A DNA stretch of 64,000 bases from Durusdinium trenchii (taxonomy: Eukaryota > Sar > Dinophyceae > Suessiales > Symbiodiniaceae), in contig CAXAMN010018890.1 of NCBI GenBank assembly GCA_963970005.1, forward strand, positions 936,197-1,000,196. The letters run 5' to 3'. This document shows, piece by piece, positions 47,183-57,916 of the stretch. Numbering within the stretch: the first letter of the stretch is position 1; the number at the start of each line of letters is the position of its first letter. The position numbers and the translations under genes are program-made. The notes beneath the pieces are model-generated. The model searched no databases. It worked only from the letters and a program-made list of their open reading frames with translations, and was not told the DNA's origin.

Positions 47183-48503
47183 AGCCACCAAGCATCCCTA
47201 TGTAATCATAGGTGACTGGCAGAACCCACCGGATACCATTGCAGGCACGGTCCTGCCGGCCAAGTTCCACTTCGGCATACTAGCTCCAGACCACGGTGTC
47301 TTGTCAGGAAATGTCCTGGACTATGGCTTGCTACACGAACAACTTGCCAGCACCACTGCACTAACGACAGACTGGGCTGTACCTTGGCGGCCGCATGCAT
47401 TGCTGACTTTGAACTTTGACATCGAAGCAGCCACACGTGAGTACAGACAGATCCAGCAGTTTCCTCCCCTGCCCAAAGTCCCGGACATTGACTTCCGACC
47501 ATGGACTACGTACCAGAGCCAGGCACATGAACTCTGTCTATACGACAATCCCACAAATGCGGCAGCACAACTGTGGGCAGACTGGCTATCCAAAACCGAG
47601 CAGTACATTTTGCAAGAGCACCCCTGGGCTGCGCAAGGAAGGGGAGCAAACCTCAGGGCAGTCACCAAACCCTTGCTCCCCATGGGCTCCACCAGAACCT
47701 GGCGCAAAGGCCGTCCAGCCTTTTGGGAGCAACTCGGTGCCAGATTCCAGCTGGCGCTCAAACAACCAGCTGAAGTCCAGCATGGCCCAGTACGTGGATT
47801 CATGAAGGTGGTACATGATGTCCAGAAGCACTGGCACGGCCTCCAACATGCGGTCGCAGCCTACCGGGACTTACACACCAGGCTCCAGCAACTTGGGCTA
47901 AGGGTCAATGCAAAAAAGATTGCCTTTCTGGCCACTGACAAGGCCACGGATCGAGAGCTCAAAGCTCTGTTGCAGCCACACGAACCACAAGTAGCCACAG
48001 TGATGAGGGACCTCGGGATAGATCATCAAGCAGCCCGACGAAGACGAATCCCTGTGATGAAGCAAAGGTTTGCAAAAGCCCATCAACGAAAGCTCAAGCT
48101 CCGCAGCCTCAAAATCCCCTCCTTGAAAGTCAGACTCAGGCTGCACAAGGGAGGCATCCAGCCAGTTGCTTTATGGGGCATTGAAGCTCAGGGTCTGGCT
48201 CCGAGATATCGACTCGCACTCAGAGCTGCCTTGGCGAACCAACTAGGGCATCATCATGGAGGTTCACTGGATGCCACGTTTGATCTTCACAGCAACAAGT
48301 ACATTGACCCGGCAGACCAGGTCATCATCCACCACGTCAAAGCCCTCCATACGCTCTACCATGCTTGGCCCACAGACCAAATTGAGCATTTAGAACAGGC
48401 ATGGACCAGCATCTACCAACAGCTGAACACCAAGTCCCATCCTTGGTACACTGTCAAGGGCCCTATGGCAGCCACCATAGCCTACCTCCATGAGTGGCAA
48501 TAG
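47150..48503 (+). pseudogene. LINE endonuclease C-terminal part, linker and RT C-terminal region
   Basis: Back in the first frame the endonuclease ends with YVIIGDWQNPPDT (the GDxN metal-site motif), LDYGLLHEQLA and a His in WRPHALLTLNF. A linker follows to about 47830. Then comes the C-terminal, thumb-like part of a reverse transcriptase (LQQLGLRVNAKKIAFLATD, then VMRDLGIDH, then GGIQPVALWGIEAQGL). The palm, with its F/Y-x-D-D motif and the 300-odd residues expected between linker and thumb, is missing, so an in-frame deletion near 47820 is likely. The frame ends at a TAG (48501-48503). Confidence 0.85.
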
Positions 48504-48875
48504 CAGGCACCCACGTTGCATCACTGGACCAGACCTGAGACCAACTACCTGACGGCCAATGACCTCAGTCTCAGGCAACCCTGGTGGCAAATTGAGAGGG
48601 CGCTCCTGAAAGAGGCCAACAGCCAACGAACTTCCAGACTGGCCCAGAGGCAATACCATCAGCACTTGGTGGCAGGATTGGACTGGCATGTGTTCCGACA
48701 GCTCATTCACAAGCTACCCAAGGAACACAGAACCTACCTCCGGACCTGGGTCCAAGGAGCCATACATTTCAGAGAGCAAGGCAAGCCCAGTCTGTGCAGT
48801 CCCGGCAACACCCAAACATATAGTGTGGATGTGCAAGTGGCACAAAGGACGAGGCCACAAACCCATGCCACCTGA
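48504..48875 (+). pseudogene. LINE ORF2 segment downstream of a nonsense codon
   Basis: The same frame continues after the TAG with WWQIERALLKEANSQRTSRL and LDWHVFRQLIHKLPKEHRTY, leading up to a CxxC-HxxxxC type region common after the RT of LINEs. Homology leaves this frame at about 48775 (GKPSLC) and continues in the next frame (VPATPKHIVWMCKWHKG), so a one-base shift separates the two. Confidence 0.75.
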
Positions 48876-50223
48876 ATGGGCAGAGCGGCTGACTCAGCAT
48901 GATGAAGAACCTTTGTGGAATGCTGGCTGGATTCCTTTGGAGCCTCAGGATCACCTGACCATTCAGCATCCTTATCAAGGACATGGGGTCTGGCAAGATC
49001 TGCAGATGCTTCAAGCACACCAGCACCAAGGGTGGGCGTTCACTCTAGACGCCACTCCCTCCACCTATGACACCCGCAGCCAACTATGGGTGTTTGGCCT
49101 TTGTGTCCATGTCATGCGCACAGGACAACTGCAGCGACTAGGGGCCATCACAGGCGTGCCAGACAGCCCTCAGACCAAGAACCGAGCCCTGATTGCTGGC
49201 TTGGTAGCTCTGGCCAAGCACACCAGCATTGCAGTCAAAGTCATCGTACAAGTAGCTGCAGTCTGGGAAGCATGGACCGAACCTCGGCACCGAGACCAGT
49301 ACCCTGACCTCTACCAAGGTCTCACTGAAGCTGACTTCCAACGGATTACGGTCCTCTATGTCAGCCGTAGTACAAGGACACCAGACACCCCAGGCAATGA
49401 GCCACATCTCAGGAGGAGGCAAAGGGATGCAGCTTTGACGGCCTGGGAGCGTGCCAACCAGCTCCACAACAAACGGGCCACTGAATGGCAAACCACGCTG
49501 GACCAAGACCATGAAACCATCTACAGACATGCAGCAGCCAGACTGGCAGTAGTGCTTCAAGACAAGGGGCAGGCCCCCTATCACCGTTGGCAGCCACACC
49601 GCAGCGGGTACCAATGTAGTGCTTGTGGCATCAGGGTCCATCAGGCACTCACAGCACCCACCATCGAAGAACGACTAGAACAACCCTGTCCCCAGATCCA
49701 GCTTGAAGAGGAGTATCCTGACCAGAGCAGCCCTCACAAGCCCATCTCCCGCAAGCTCACCAGAGCTCAAGTTATTGCCAACTTGCTCGAGCAGCAGGCC
49801 CAGCAACAACCGGCCAGTGCCCACACCCTTGAAGAGACAAAAGGGTATTTGCGGTGCACCACGTGTGGCCAGAGCACTCACAAGCGGACCAATGAAGCTG
49901 CTTTCAAGGCCTATGTACAAAGCCCATGTATCAACCAGCTGTACGAACACACCCACAGTGGTCATTCCAATCATCTCCTTTGGCAAAGAGGAGACAAAAT
50001 CCACTGCAAGCATTGTGGCACCCAAGCCCACACAGATGCCCAAGGCAGACCCATCCTAACGGCAACCTTACAGAAGAGTTGCAAAGGGGCACCCATTGCT
50101 GCCTCGCCACCCATATCAGAGCTCTTCAAACGGCAAACAGCCAAGGCTAGTCAAGCTGGCCAACATCACCTCACAGCAAGGCACATCAACTTCCGCTGCA
50201 ACCGAGAACCAGACAGGCCATGA
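48775..50223 (+). pseudogene. LINE RNase H-like domain and three CCHC zinc motifs
   Basis: A long open frame (open from 48688, homologous from about 48775). It starts with HIVWMCKWH and PPEWAERL, then an RNase H-like fold segment: FTLDATPS keeps the first Asp, but the position usually held by Glu reads NRALIAGL, the second Asp region reads VIVQVAAVWEAW, and the end reads RRRQRDAALTA, so the active site looks lost. Three copies of C-x2-C-G-x3-H-x15/16-C follow, starting at Cys codons 49615, 49855 and 50005 (for example CTTCGQSTH). These would bind zinc and possibly nucleic acid. The frame ends at TGA 50221-50223. Confidence 0.8.
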
Positions 50224-50545
50224 TACCCAGCCACACCGGGATATGCCGGTTGCAGCTAGCTTCAACGCCAACCTGTCACCGCTGGCACCACGACAGCTCC
50301 ACTACGGTGAAGGGCCAGCCAGGCAAGATGAGGCCAACTCTGCACACCAAAGCAGCCCTCTCCTCATAGCAACAGGCCCTGAAACCCAGCCTTCCAGCCA
50401 ACAGCCTTGGCAAATGCCACATGCACCGCCGGCATTGCTGCCCAATGCTTCCAAAAGAAGCAGGTCACGAACTCCTGCTTCTTACCGAGAAGATTCGGAA
50501 AGTGAGACAGCTGAAGATCCTGTGCTCGAAGTCGACTTCTTCTAG
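50150..50545 (+). pseudogene. LINE ORF2 C-terminal tail
   Basis: In the next frame the sequence continues Gln/Ser/Pro-rich, with ASKRSRSRTPASYRED and an acidic end (VLEVDFF) before a TAG at 50543-50545. A one-base shift near 50150-50220 would join it to the zinc-motif frame. The basic Arg/Ser patch could be a nuclear signal. Confidence 0.6.
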
Positions 50546-50633
50546 CTGCCGAGCAACCACAAGCAGCTGGCAGCCGAGCGGCCAAGGTCAAAGTACCTCT
50601 CGTTCTGCAGGAACAAAAGCCTTTAGGAAAAAA

Positions 50634-51033
50634 NNNNNNNNNNNNNNNNNNNNNNNNNNNNNNNNNNNNNNNNNNNNNNNNNNNNNNNNNNNNNNNNNNN
50701 NNNNNNNNNNNNNNNNNNNNNNNNNNNNNNNNNNNNNNNNNNNNNNNNNNNNNNNNNNNNNNNNNNNNNNNNNNNNNNNNNNNNNNNNNNNNNNNNNNNN
50801 NNNNNNNNNNNNNNNNNNNNNNNNNNNNNNNNNNNNNNNNNNNNNNNNNNNNNNNNNNNNNNNNNNNNNNNNNNNNNNNNNNNNNNNNNNNNNNNNNNNN
50901 NNNNNNNNNNNNNNNNNNNNNNNNNNNNNNNNNNNNNNNNNNNNNNNNNNNNNNNNNNNNNNNNNNNNNNNNNNNNNNNNNNNNNNNNNNNNNNNNNNNN
51001 NNNNNNNNNNNNNNNNNNNNNNNNNNNNNNNNN
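50634..51033. other. Assembly gap (400 N)
   Basis: Exactly 400 N between the LINE 3' region and the right-hand CATA array. The true 3' end of the element, including any tail or target-site duplication, is hidden here. Confidence 0.99.
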
Positions 51034-51250
51034 CATACATACATACATACATACATACATACATACATACATACATACATTACATACTGAACATACATAC
51101 ATACATACATACATACATACATAAATACTGAACATACATACATATATACTGAACATACATACATACATACATTACATTACATTACATTACATTACATTAC
51201 ATTACATACATACCATACCATACCAGTACAATACAATACATACATACATT
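51034..51250. repeat. CATA/TTACA microsatellite, right flank of the LINE
   Basis: Pure cata repeats, then attac repeats, then imperfect catac units. Same family as the array at 43.7-44.6 kb. Confidence 0.97.
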
Positions 51251-52775
51251 TCATATCACATGTTCCATCAACGATTTGCCTTTCAACCATCTTCAAGAAT
51301 TCAAGGTTAAATATAACTTCCCCAAACTAGCACATAGTTTCTAGGCCTGACAAACAAGCAGGCCAACATGGTCTCCAATATATGAGCCTGTATGAGCCAT
51401 TGGGACACGCAAAGGACGGTCCATCCGCCGTCGTTCGGCCGTGCCTGAGATCCTGAGGTGGAGGACCCAAGGCTCCTCAGCCCGCCCGCGGTATGCGTCA
51501 GGGACGGTTGGCGGACAGAAAGTGGGCAACAAATTGAACCGAAGACTTTTCTGCCATGTCGGCTGTCAGGAACCTTCTTTTTCCAACTCAATTGGACCAG
51601 CCCACCCGAGACAATGTTCATCATCCCTTTTCCATCACGGTAGAGCTGCTCAAAAAATATCTGGGCGTGTTGATGCAGGATTTGGTGGGTGGGGTCTGTG
51701 GTCTCTTTCTTGAGCAGTCAGGACTCCAGGACCTTGGATTCTCCACGACACTGCCACACTAAACCCGCTTCGCTCGACCACATTGACACGCAGCAGCGGC
51801 CAACGATATTTTGCCACATTCCTTGGGAACCTCTTTCACGTATTCTTCATGGGCTAGTTGGGACTGCTGTCTGTTCAAGAGGGTTCCTAGGCCTTTTGGC
51901 GTCCTGGTGGACGTCTAGGCCTTTCGTGTCCCGCGAGTCCCGGTACCTGGTGTTTTGCCCCAGCGTCGACAGCATCTGATCGATCTCCTCCTCCTCCGGT
52001 GGCCTGGATCGTGAAAAGCACCAGGATGTGGCAAGCGTTATTGACGGGAGACCAGGCATGCACTCGTTGGATTGGGAGGGGCTCCTTAGGAAAATTCATA
52101 GTTAATCGCGTTCAAAGATCCTCTTCGAGCCTAAGTGTGTTATTGTGTGTTAGTTCACTTTGGCATGCAAGTTAGTGGTGCATTCTCCATATCAGTCCAG
52201 GGTTTCCATGGTGCAGCAACCCCGGAACAGAAGGGGAACATAAACATACCGACATACCGACCATCAAGGCTGAGATCGGGGTGTGGAGGCTTGGCTTCAC
52301 CGGTGGCCCCCAGGAACTGCACGGTTCACGTCATCTAAGCCAGCCACGTGCCCTCTTCGTTGACCACCTCAGGCCGCACAACAGACACGTGCCGATTGCC
52401 ACGTGCACTGGCCACCGACGAATGGAAGGAACGCGCCCTCCGCCAGCGGAAGAGACGAAATAGATCAACACAAGGCATGTTCAAAGGGTCCAATGCAAGG
52501 GAGCCTTTGGGAACACTGTTCTTGAAGGATTTCATCCTACAAGTAGGCACTTGTAGAAGGCTCCGGAACCGGTGCCCACCATTCTAAGAGCAATTTCATG
52601 ACTACACATTGACATCAATGTATCCCTTTGCAAATGGAGATGAGATGTGCAACATGTTCCATCTACTGCCCACTCGTGCCGGTATGTTATGCCAGTCGTA
52701 CTATTTCCTCGCTTGGCTTAACAACTCTACGTCGGGCTGCTGGACTTTGCAGCAACAACTGGCTACAGCGGCTAC
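51251..52775 (-). CDS. Exon candidates downstream of acetate kinase, unknown
   Basis: The best segment is at about 51945-52020 on the minus strand: RPPEEEEIDQMLSTLGQNT ends at a gtaccg donor. Other possible exons are at about 52345-52460 (RRARSFHSSVASARGN) and about 51345-51500. They would belong to the next gene on the same strand. No family recognised, and phases were not established. Confidence 0.35.
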
Positions 52776-55700
52776 CTATTCAACGTTTCCAGCCAGCAAA
52801 TCAGCAGTCTGCTGGGCAATGGACAGCTCTTCGTCGGTGGGAATCACCCAAATCTCTGTCTTCGACGCAGGCTTATGCAGGGCCGTGCCGCCAGTGCATC
52901 GCCCTGGGGTGTTGTGAGGAGGACGGCATCTGGAACCAAAACAAAGGAAGGAGTGAAGCACCCTTTTCCAAGCAATTCGGACATTCCAAGGTTTACAAAA
53001 GCATGCTTCCGATGCATTGGGCGATGGGAGAGCGCCTTGAGGATTCCAGAAAAAGGACCTGCATGCTACACTGCTACACATGCCCATTCCTACACCATTG
53101 TTGACTGTGCATTGACAAACCTGACGCTCATATTATCAAGTCAGGTCAACCCACACAATCCGGGCTCCATGTTTCACAATGGCTGCACAAAAAAAGCAAT
53201 TCATTCTATACGTCCATTGCTCCATATACATGTTAAGTAAGATTCACTCAAATCTGCCTGATGACTTACTTGAGGCTTCACTCCAACCCAATCCTCATCT
53301 CTTGCTCCGATTCTTCTCGCCCTTCTCCTACCCATTCCCAAGCTCCTCCCATGCGCCCCCAAACACCCCAAACACCCCAAGCGCCTTCCGCCGCTTGGTT
53401 GGCTTCTTCATCCAGCTGAATCCCCAGCCTCTCCAGGCCCTCGCACACCAGCGACCGGTGCAAAGGCGAATTCTCTCCGACGCCACCGGTGAAGATTAAG
53501 GCATCGACCCGATTCAAGGCCACCAGGTAGGAGCCCAAATGCTTTCGTGTGCGGTAGACCTGGAGGAGGTCGAACGCCCTCCTTTTGAACAGGAGTCCAG
53601 ATCAGATACCCGCACCAAGCTTGCAGCAGAGCTAAGCAGAGCTTGTTTTTGGGCAAGGTTCTTCTAGCACGCGATCTCCATAGGTCGTTACATCCCCTGA
53701 AACAATCATGGCAGTGGAATGTAGGTTGCTGGAAGACCATGTTCATCAATTTTCCTCTACAAGGGGGTCCTGAATGATTGTTGGAGGGAGGGCAAGTTTC
53801 AAAGAGCTGTTGGAGAAGCCCTGTAAAATCACTGAACGTTTCTTGCGTCTTTGGCACTAGTGCTCCGTTGATCAATCGAGGGGGTGCTACTATGCCCATT
53901 GCTGAGCCGTGCAGGATTGGTCACCTACATTGTTGGTCTAGTCTAGGTCCTCCCCACATCTGTCAGTGGATGTAGTCGTGCCCATGAGTAGGGATGGAGC
54001 ATGAGTGGTTTACAAACAAAAAACTGATCAGATATTCATGGACAAATGATTCCATTTTTCTGCTCATCCACAAAACTCGCCTCGACTTCAACAACTGGCA
54101 GCAACACACGCCCAATCCCTTCTCAGCCCAACTCAGTCCCATCCATTGCTGAGGGTTCTTTCGGACCAAACGATTTTTTGCCTAAAGGCGCCGCACCTGA
54201 ATCCTCTTCGCCAGCTGCGCGCGATGCTCGCCCGTGCGAAAGCGCGCTTCCACATCGCGGTTGTCGGAGAAGCCACAAAGGCCCTTAAGACCCGAGTGTT
54301 TGTTCAGAAGCTCTGAGACCTCCTCCGTGCTGTAGCCTCGCATGGCTGAGAAAGCATGCCCTAGCAGCAAGCTTTGGCTGGGGGCGGTTCTATTCATGTT
54401 CATCAAGGTTGGATGCATTACAAGGCTTAAACTTTCAACTTATATTTTGATATTTGCCTTTGCTCTTCCAGTAGTTCACATCACCAAATCAGCATCTAGC
54501 CTTCGATGAAATATGCAAACGGTCTGGGAGAAAAAAATAAAGTGAGGACAGGGTCGCTGTAGGATTAGGTCTCGGTTCTTTGTACAGGTCACCAAAGATG
54601 AAAGGCCAAAGACCCAATGTACAGTAGGCTCTTGCTCTTGATTGACAGCGGTTTCAAGAGTAAATGGCACTGGCACCCCAAGTTCAATGGGTTATATTAT
54701 GAACCTCCATGTAGGAGACATCTTGGGTGCCAGTGCCATACACTCAGGCGTCCTGTGGACCTGACTCAGGCCCCAAACACCATGGGGTGACCAGTGGCCC
54801 AGCTCGATGAGATGGAGAGGCACTGCAGGATCCAAGTCTCCGCAACGAGTTCCCATCACCTGCATTTGCGCTATTCAAAAACTACGGGAAAACATTGCGG
54901 AACCTCTGGGAAAGGATATTGAATCATCATTCTTAAGCCGTATGTGGGTATTTACATGAATACATTTGTTTGGGGGAGGGTACAGTACTCGGCAAGTTGG
55001 TCAGTGAACTCACAGTACGACAATTGGCTGAAGCACCGCAAATCGTCGGAAAGCCTTGTTGCTACGCAGCCAGAGGGGAAAAAACACCACCTCGTTTTCC
55101 GCCGGTCGATTCAGCCACCTCTACTGAAAGGGCAAACAATGGAAGAACTTACAAAAACATACAAAGACTGTACTCGTACTCGTTTTTGATCATTTTTACT
55201 TTTTGGATTTGCTGGATGGAAGCAACCAGGACAACCATGGCATGACCCGCCCCAAGCAGGGCAAGAAGGATCTGCTTCGTGTATATTTGGGAATTTATTC
55301 AAGTGGTTTTCCCTCATTTTCGTCTGACAAACAGACTCGCCAGTGAATTTCTACGCGTTCCCGCTGCCGAGGAACTAAGCCTTCGAGTGGTGTGAAACCC
55401 ATGGTGGTGTCAATGCATTGCCCCGCTTGGATGGCGCACATGGAGGCGCCACTCCCCAAGTGGCACACGATCAAGTTCACCTCACAGGTGCACAGGGTGC
55501 GTTCGGCCCACAAGCCGATTCACCCTCCCAGCAACCCACATAGCTTTGGATCGAAAAGGTGCTGTTCGTTGGTAAATGGCAAGTGTAACATTCATGGTGC
55601 ATCTCAAGCTTCAGGGAAGTCGTAAAAAAGGTACCTGCAAAAGACCCCCACCTCCTTGACAGGCTTCTGCAACGCTTTGGCTGCTTTGCTGACAATGTAG

Positions 55701-57916
55701 AGGTAGGACGTTCCATGAAATCCATATTTTCGAAGGCCGTGTTTCTCACAAAGCTCATGTGGCAAGGCATACCTCAGCATGCTATAGCGTACGAAACTGC
55801 TCCATGACTCATCACTGCATGCCAAATGCTAAGTGTCCCTGCCTCGTCTGTACCCAAAAGGTGACCTCCATTTGTCAAAAACGGGCAGTTGGCACAGTGA
55901 ACACTTCTCCTCTGCTGAGACAACCTGCTCTGACAGTCTAAAATTTACAAATGCTTGTTCCTGTCAAGCATGGTCCCTTACGACAGATATGCGCACATCC
56001 CTACAAACAAGTACAATCTGTGATGTTTTTTGGCATATTCATGCATGGGCGCTCTCTTCAAGTTCATTGATCATGTGACACATGGTTCCGTCGAAGAAGA
56101 ACCCCAATCATCATGCTAGAGCTGCTAGATGCTGATGGTTGTGGGCCTGATTCAGTCCTATCATGGTCCCGCACAATGACCAAGACCTGTCGTGATCTAA
56201 CTATATATATATATACACATATTATATATGCATAAATATATATATATATATACATATATAATATAATATATTATCTATTATCAAAAAAAATCTAAATTGA
56301 CCCCAAACTAAAGTAAAGGAACATCTCGGACTACGGTTGCATACGGCTGAGTTCAACCAACCGAGTTCTTTGAAGTCGGCTTCGAGTGGGGAAAAAAAAC
56401 ATATACAGAAATTATAGACTGTGATCCTTACTGCAGGGTTGAACTTGACATCCCCATTCGCCCACCCAGGTACATATATGCCTCTGGTGGCATCGTCTGA
56501 TGGAAGGCAGTGTCAAAGACTGCCACCTGTGGACACTTCAGTGTCTCCTGAGCCACCTGAGCTATGCTGAGCCACTGCTGAGCATGGAAGAAGCAAATTG
56601 AACACCACTGAACAAACCGAAACTACCTAAAGCCAGGCAAACTATAGATTCTGTAGAAAGGTGGACGGTGAATCCGAATCCACTCAAATTAATTATCTAT
56701 AGAGTGGAAGTCGAACTCTTATTGTAGGGTAGCTGAGCACAACATAATGATTGTTTACGTCCAAAACCTGGCTGCACCAGGGTCCAACAGAACCTAGGCC
56801 TGGTTGGGAGCAAGCAGTTTGATCCTCATGCCTCGTCAGGCTCGGCGCGGTTTGGCCTGTCACCTCACACATTCCCATCTGCCCGAGTAGCTGTGGACTG
56901 CTGCCTTTTGGCTCACACTGAAAAAGTTCTGGGTGATCGAACATCATCATTTCATCAAGCTGAATGCATATAAATGCACCCTTTGGCAAAGTCATGGCCA
57001 TGATTAAGCTCGTTTTTTGTTCCCCTTTTTCACCATCCCGATCGCTTTGACGTTCGCGCCTGAATGCCCAGCAAGTTCCAAGGATTATGCATGGGTGCCA
57101 ACCTTCCAGCGCGCTCAATCCGTTCTAAGACCTCCTCATTCACAAGCGTCGCCCGGGTGAAGGTCTCGCCATGCACGACCCGGTGTCCCACGGCTGCCAG
57201 GGAATTGAACTCCAAGCGGGACAGGATCCTGACTTGGCCAATCAGAAGTAGCTGAACTGAACATTATCGTAATCGGTAATCCAAAGAAGGAGACGGAAGA
57301 ATATGGAAGTTAAACAAGATTGACAATATTCAGTTCTAATTCTTTGCTTGGATACTGTCCACGCATCTAGTTGAAATATGTTGAAATGTATATATAGCAC
57401 TTCTTGAAACCTGCATTCGCATCCTTGACAAAGGCCTCTGTCAAGCAGCCAAAACCTTCCAAAACTGGCCGAAGCTTCACCTCCAGCGCCGCCCGGTGTC
57501 CATTCGACGAGCCCGGCAGCAGGCTGCCCTCGCTGCCAGCCTCGCTGGTCCGAAGCCGTGCACGGGGCGTGTAAAGCCCATCCGCCGAGCCAAAGAGCAT
57601 CTTGGTAAGCCCCGAAGCACTTGGGGAAGACGCTCTCTTGTTCCAGCTGAAAAGGGCATACCTCACGTTTGGACATTTGGTTAGGTATGGTCTAATTAAC
57701 TATGGGACCCTGCAGGCACCAGTGGGCATGTGTGAGCTTTGACTTTGGCAGCCTTTCGAGTTGTCGGCAATTCCTAAGATGAACCAGCTTGGAATGGGTT
57801 GGCTAGAAGGCCAGTCATCAGTAATGAAACATGCCCCGTAACTGATCGCGATTCATCTGGCCCAGGCACTTCAGCGAGCTGCTGCCAGAGTTCAACACCA
57901 ACAGCTGCTGCGCCAT
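52776..57916 (-). CDS. ACK: Acetate kinase, complete, 10 exons
   Basis: Interconverts acetate plus ATP with acetyl phosphate plus ADP. Exons: 57916-57870, 57661-57411, 57232-57060, 56556-56474, 55772-55652, 55480-55376, 54859-54799, 54336-54197, 53559-53383, 52871-52776. They sum to 1254 bases, 417 codons plus TAG, with every junction in phase (bacterial enzymes are about 400). Family residues are present: Asn9 in [10 protein letters not shown], Arg117 in VGHRVVHG, His148 in APMHNP, Asp172 in VAVFDTAFH, His204 in YGFHGTS, Arg265 in MGTRCGD and Glu in PTDEE. Six introns are GT-AG and three (3, 7, 9) GC-AG. The ATG at 57916 is preceded by a gccgcc context. There is no N-terminal targeting extension, suggesting the cytosol, unless an upstream exon exists. 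HGTSY replaces the usual HGTSH. No phosphotransacetylase is seen nearby. Confidence 0.95.
56196..56275. repeat. TA-rich microsatellite in acetate kinase intron 4
   Basis: Alternating TA and ATATA runs with a short interruption. Simple repeat within the intron between exons 4 and 5. Confidence 0.9.

Larger units (their letters stand above)
44617..50633 (+). mobile_element. LINE-like retroelement encoding a USP-type protease, defective
   Basis: Order on the plus strand: ORF1 (44774-45460), a USP-like protease with the first part of an endonuclease (45462-46958), endonuclease middle (about 46871-47182, next frame), endonuclease end plus linker and reverse transcriptase C-terminal part (about 47150-48503), a segment after a TAG (48504 to about 48775), RNase H and zinc motifs (about 48775-50223), and a Ser/Pro-rich tail (to 50545). 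Reading through in one frame would need two compensating one-base shifts in the endonuclease, loss of one TAG and two later shifts. The RT core with the catalytic Asp pair is absent, so this copy cannot move itself. Both sides abut CATA repeats (the right side beyond a gap). Six A's end the known sequence at 50628-50633. Confidence 0.92.

Noticed and set aside
47416-47805. Alternative plus-strand frame over the LINE linker
   Set aside because: Shadow of the real frame; it lacks the conserved motifs.
50364-51168. Frames running across the 400-base gap
   Set aside because: They are open only because N codons cannot be stops.
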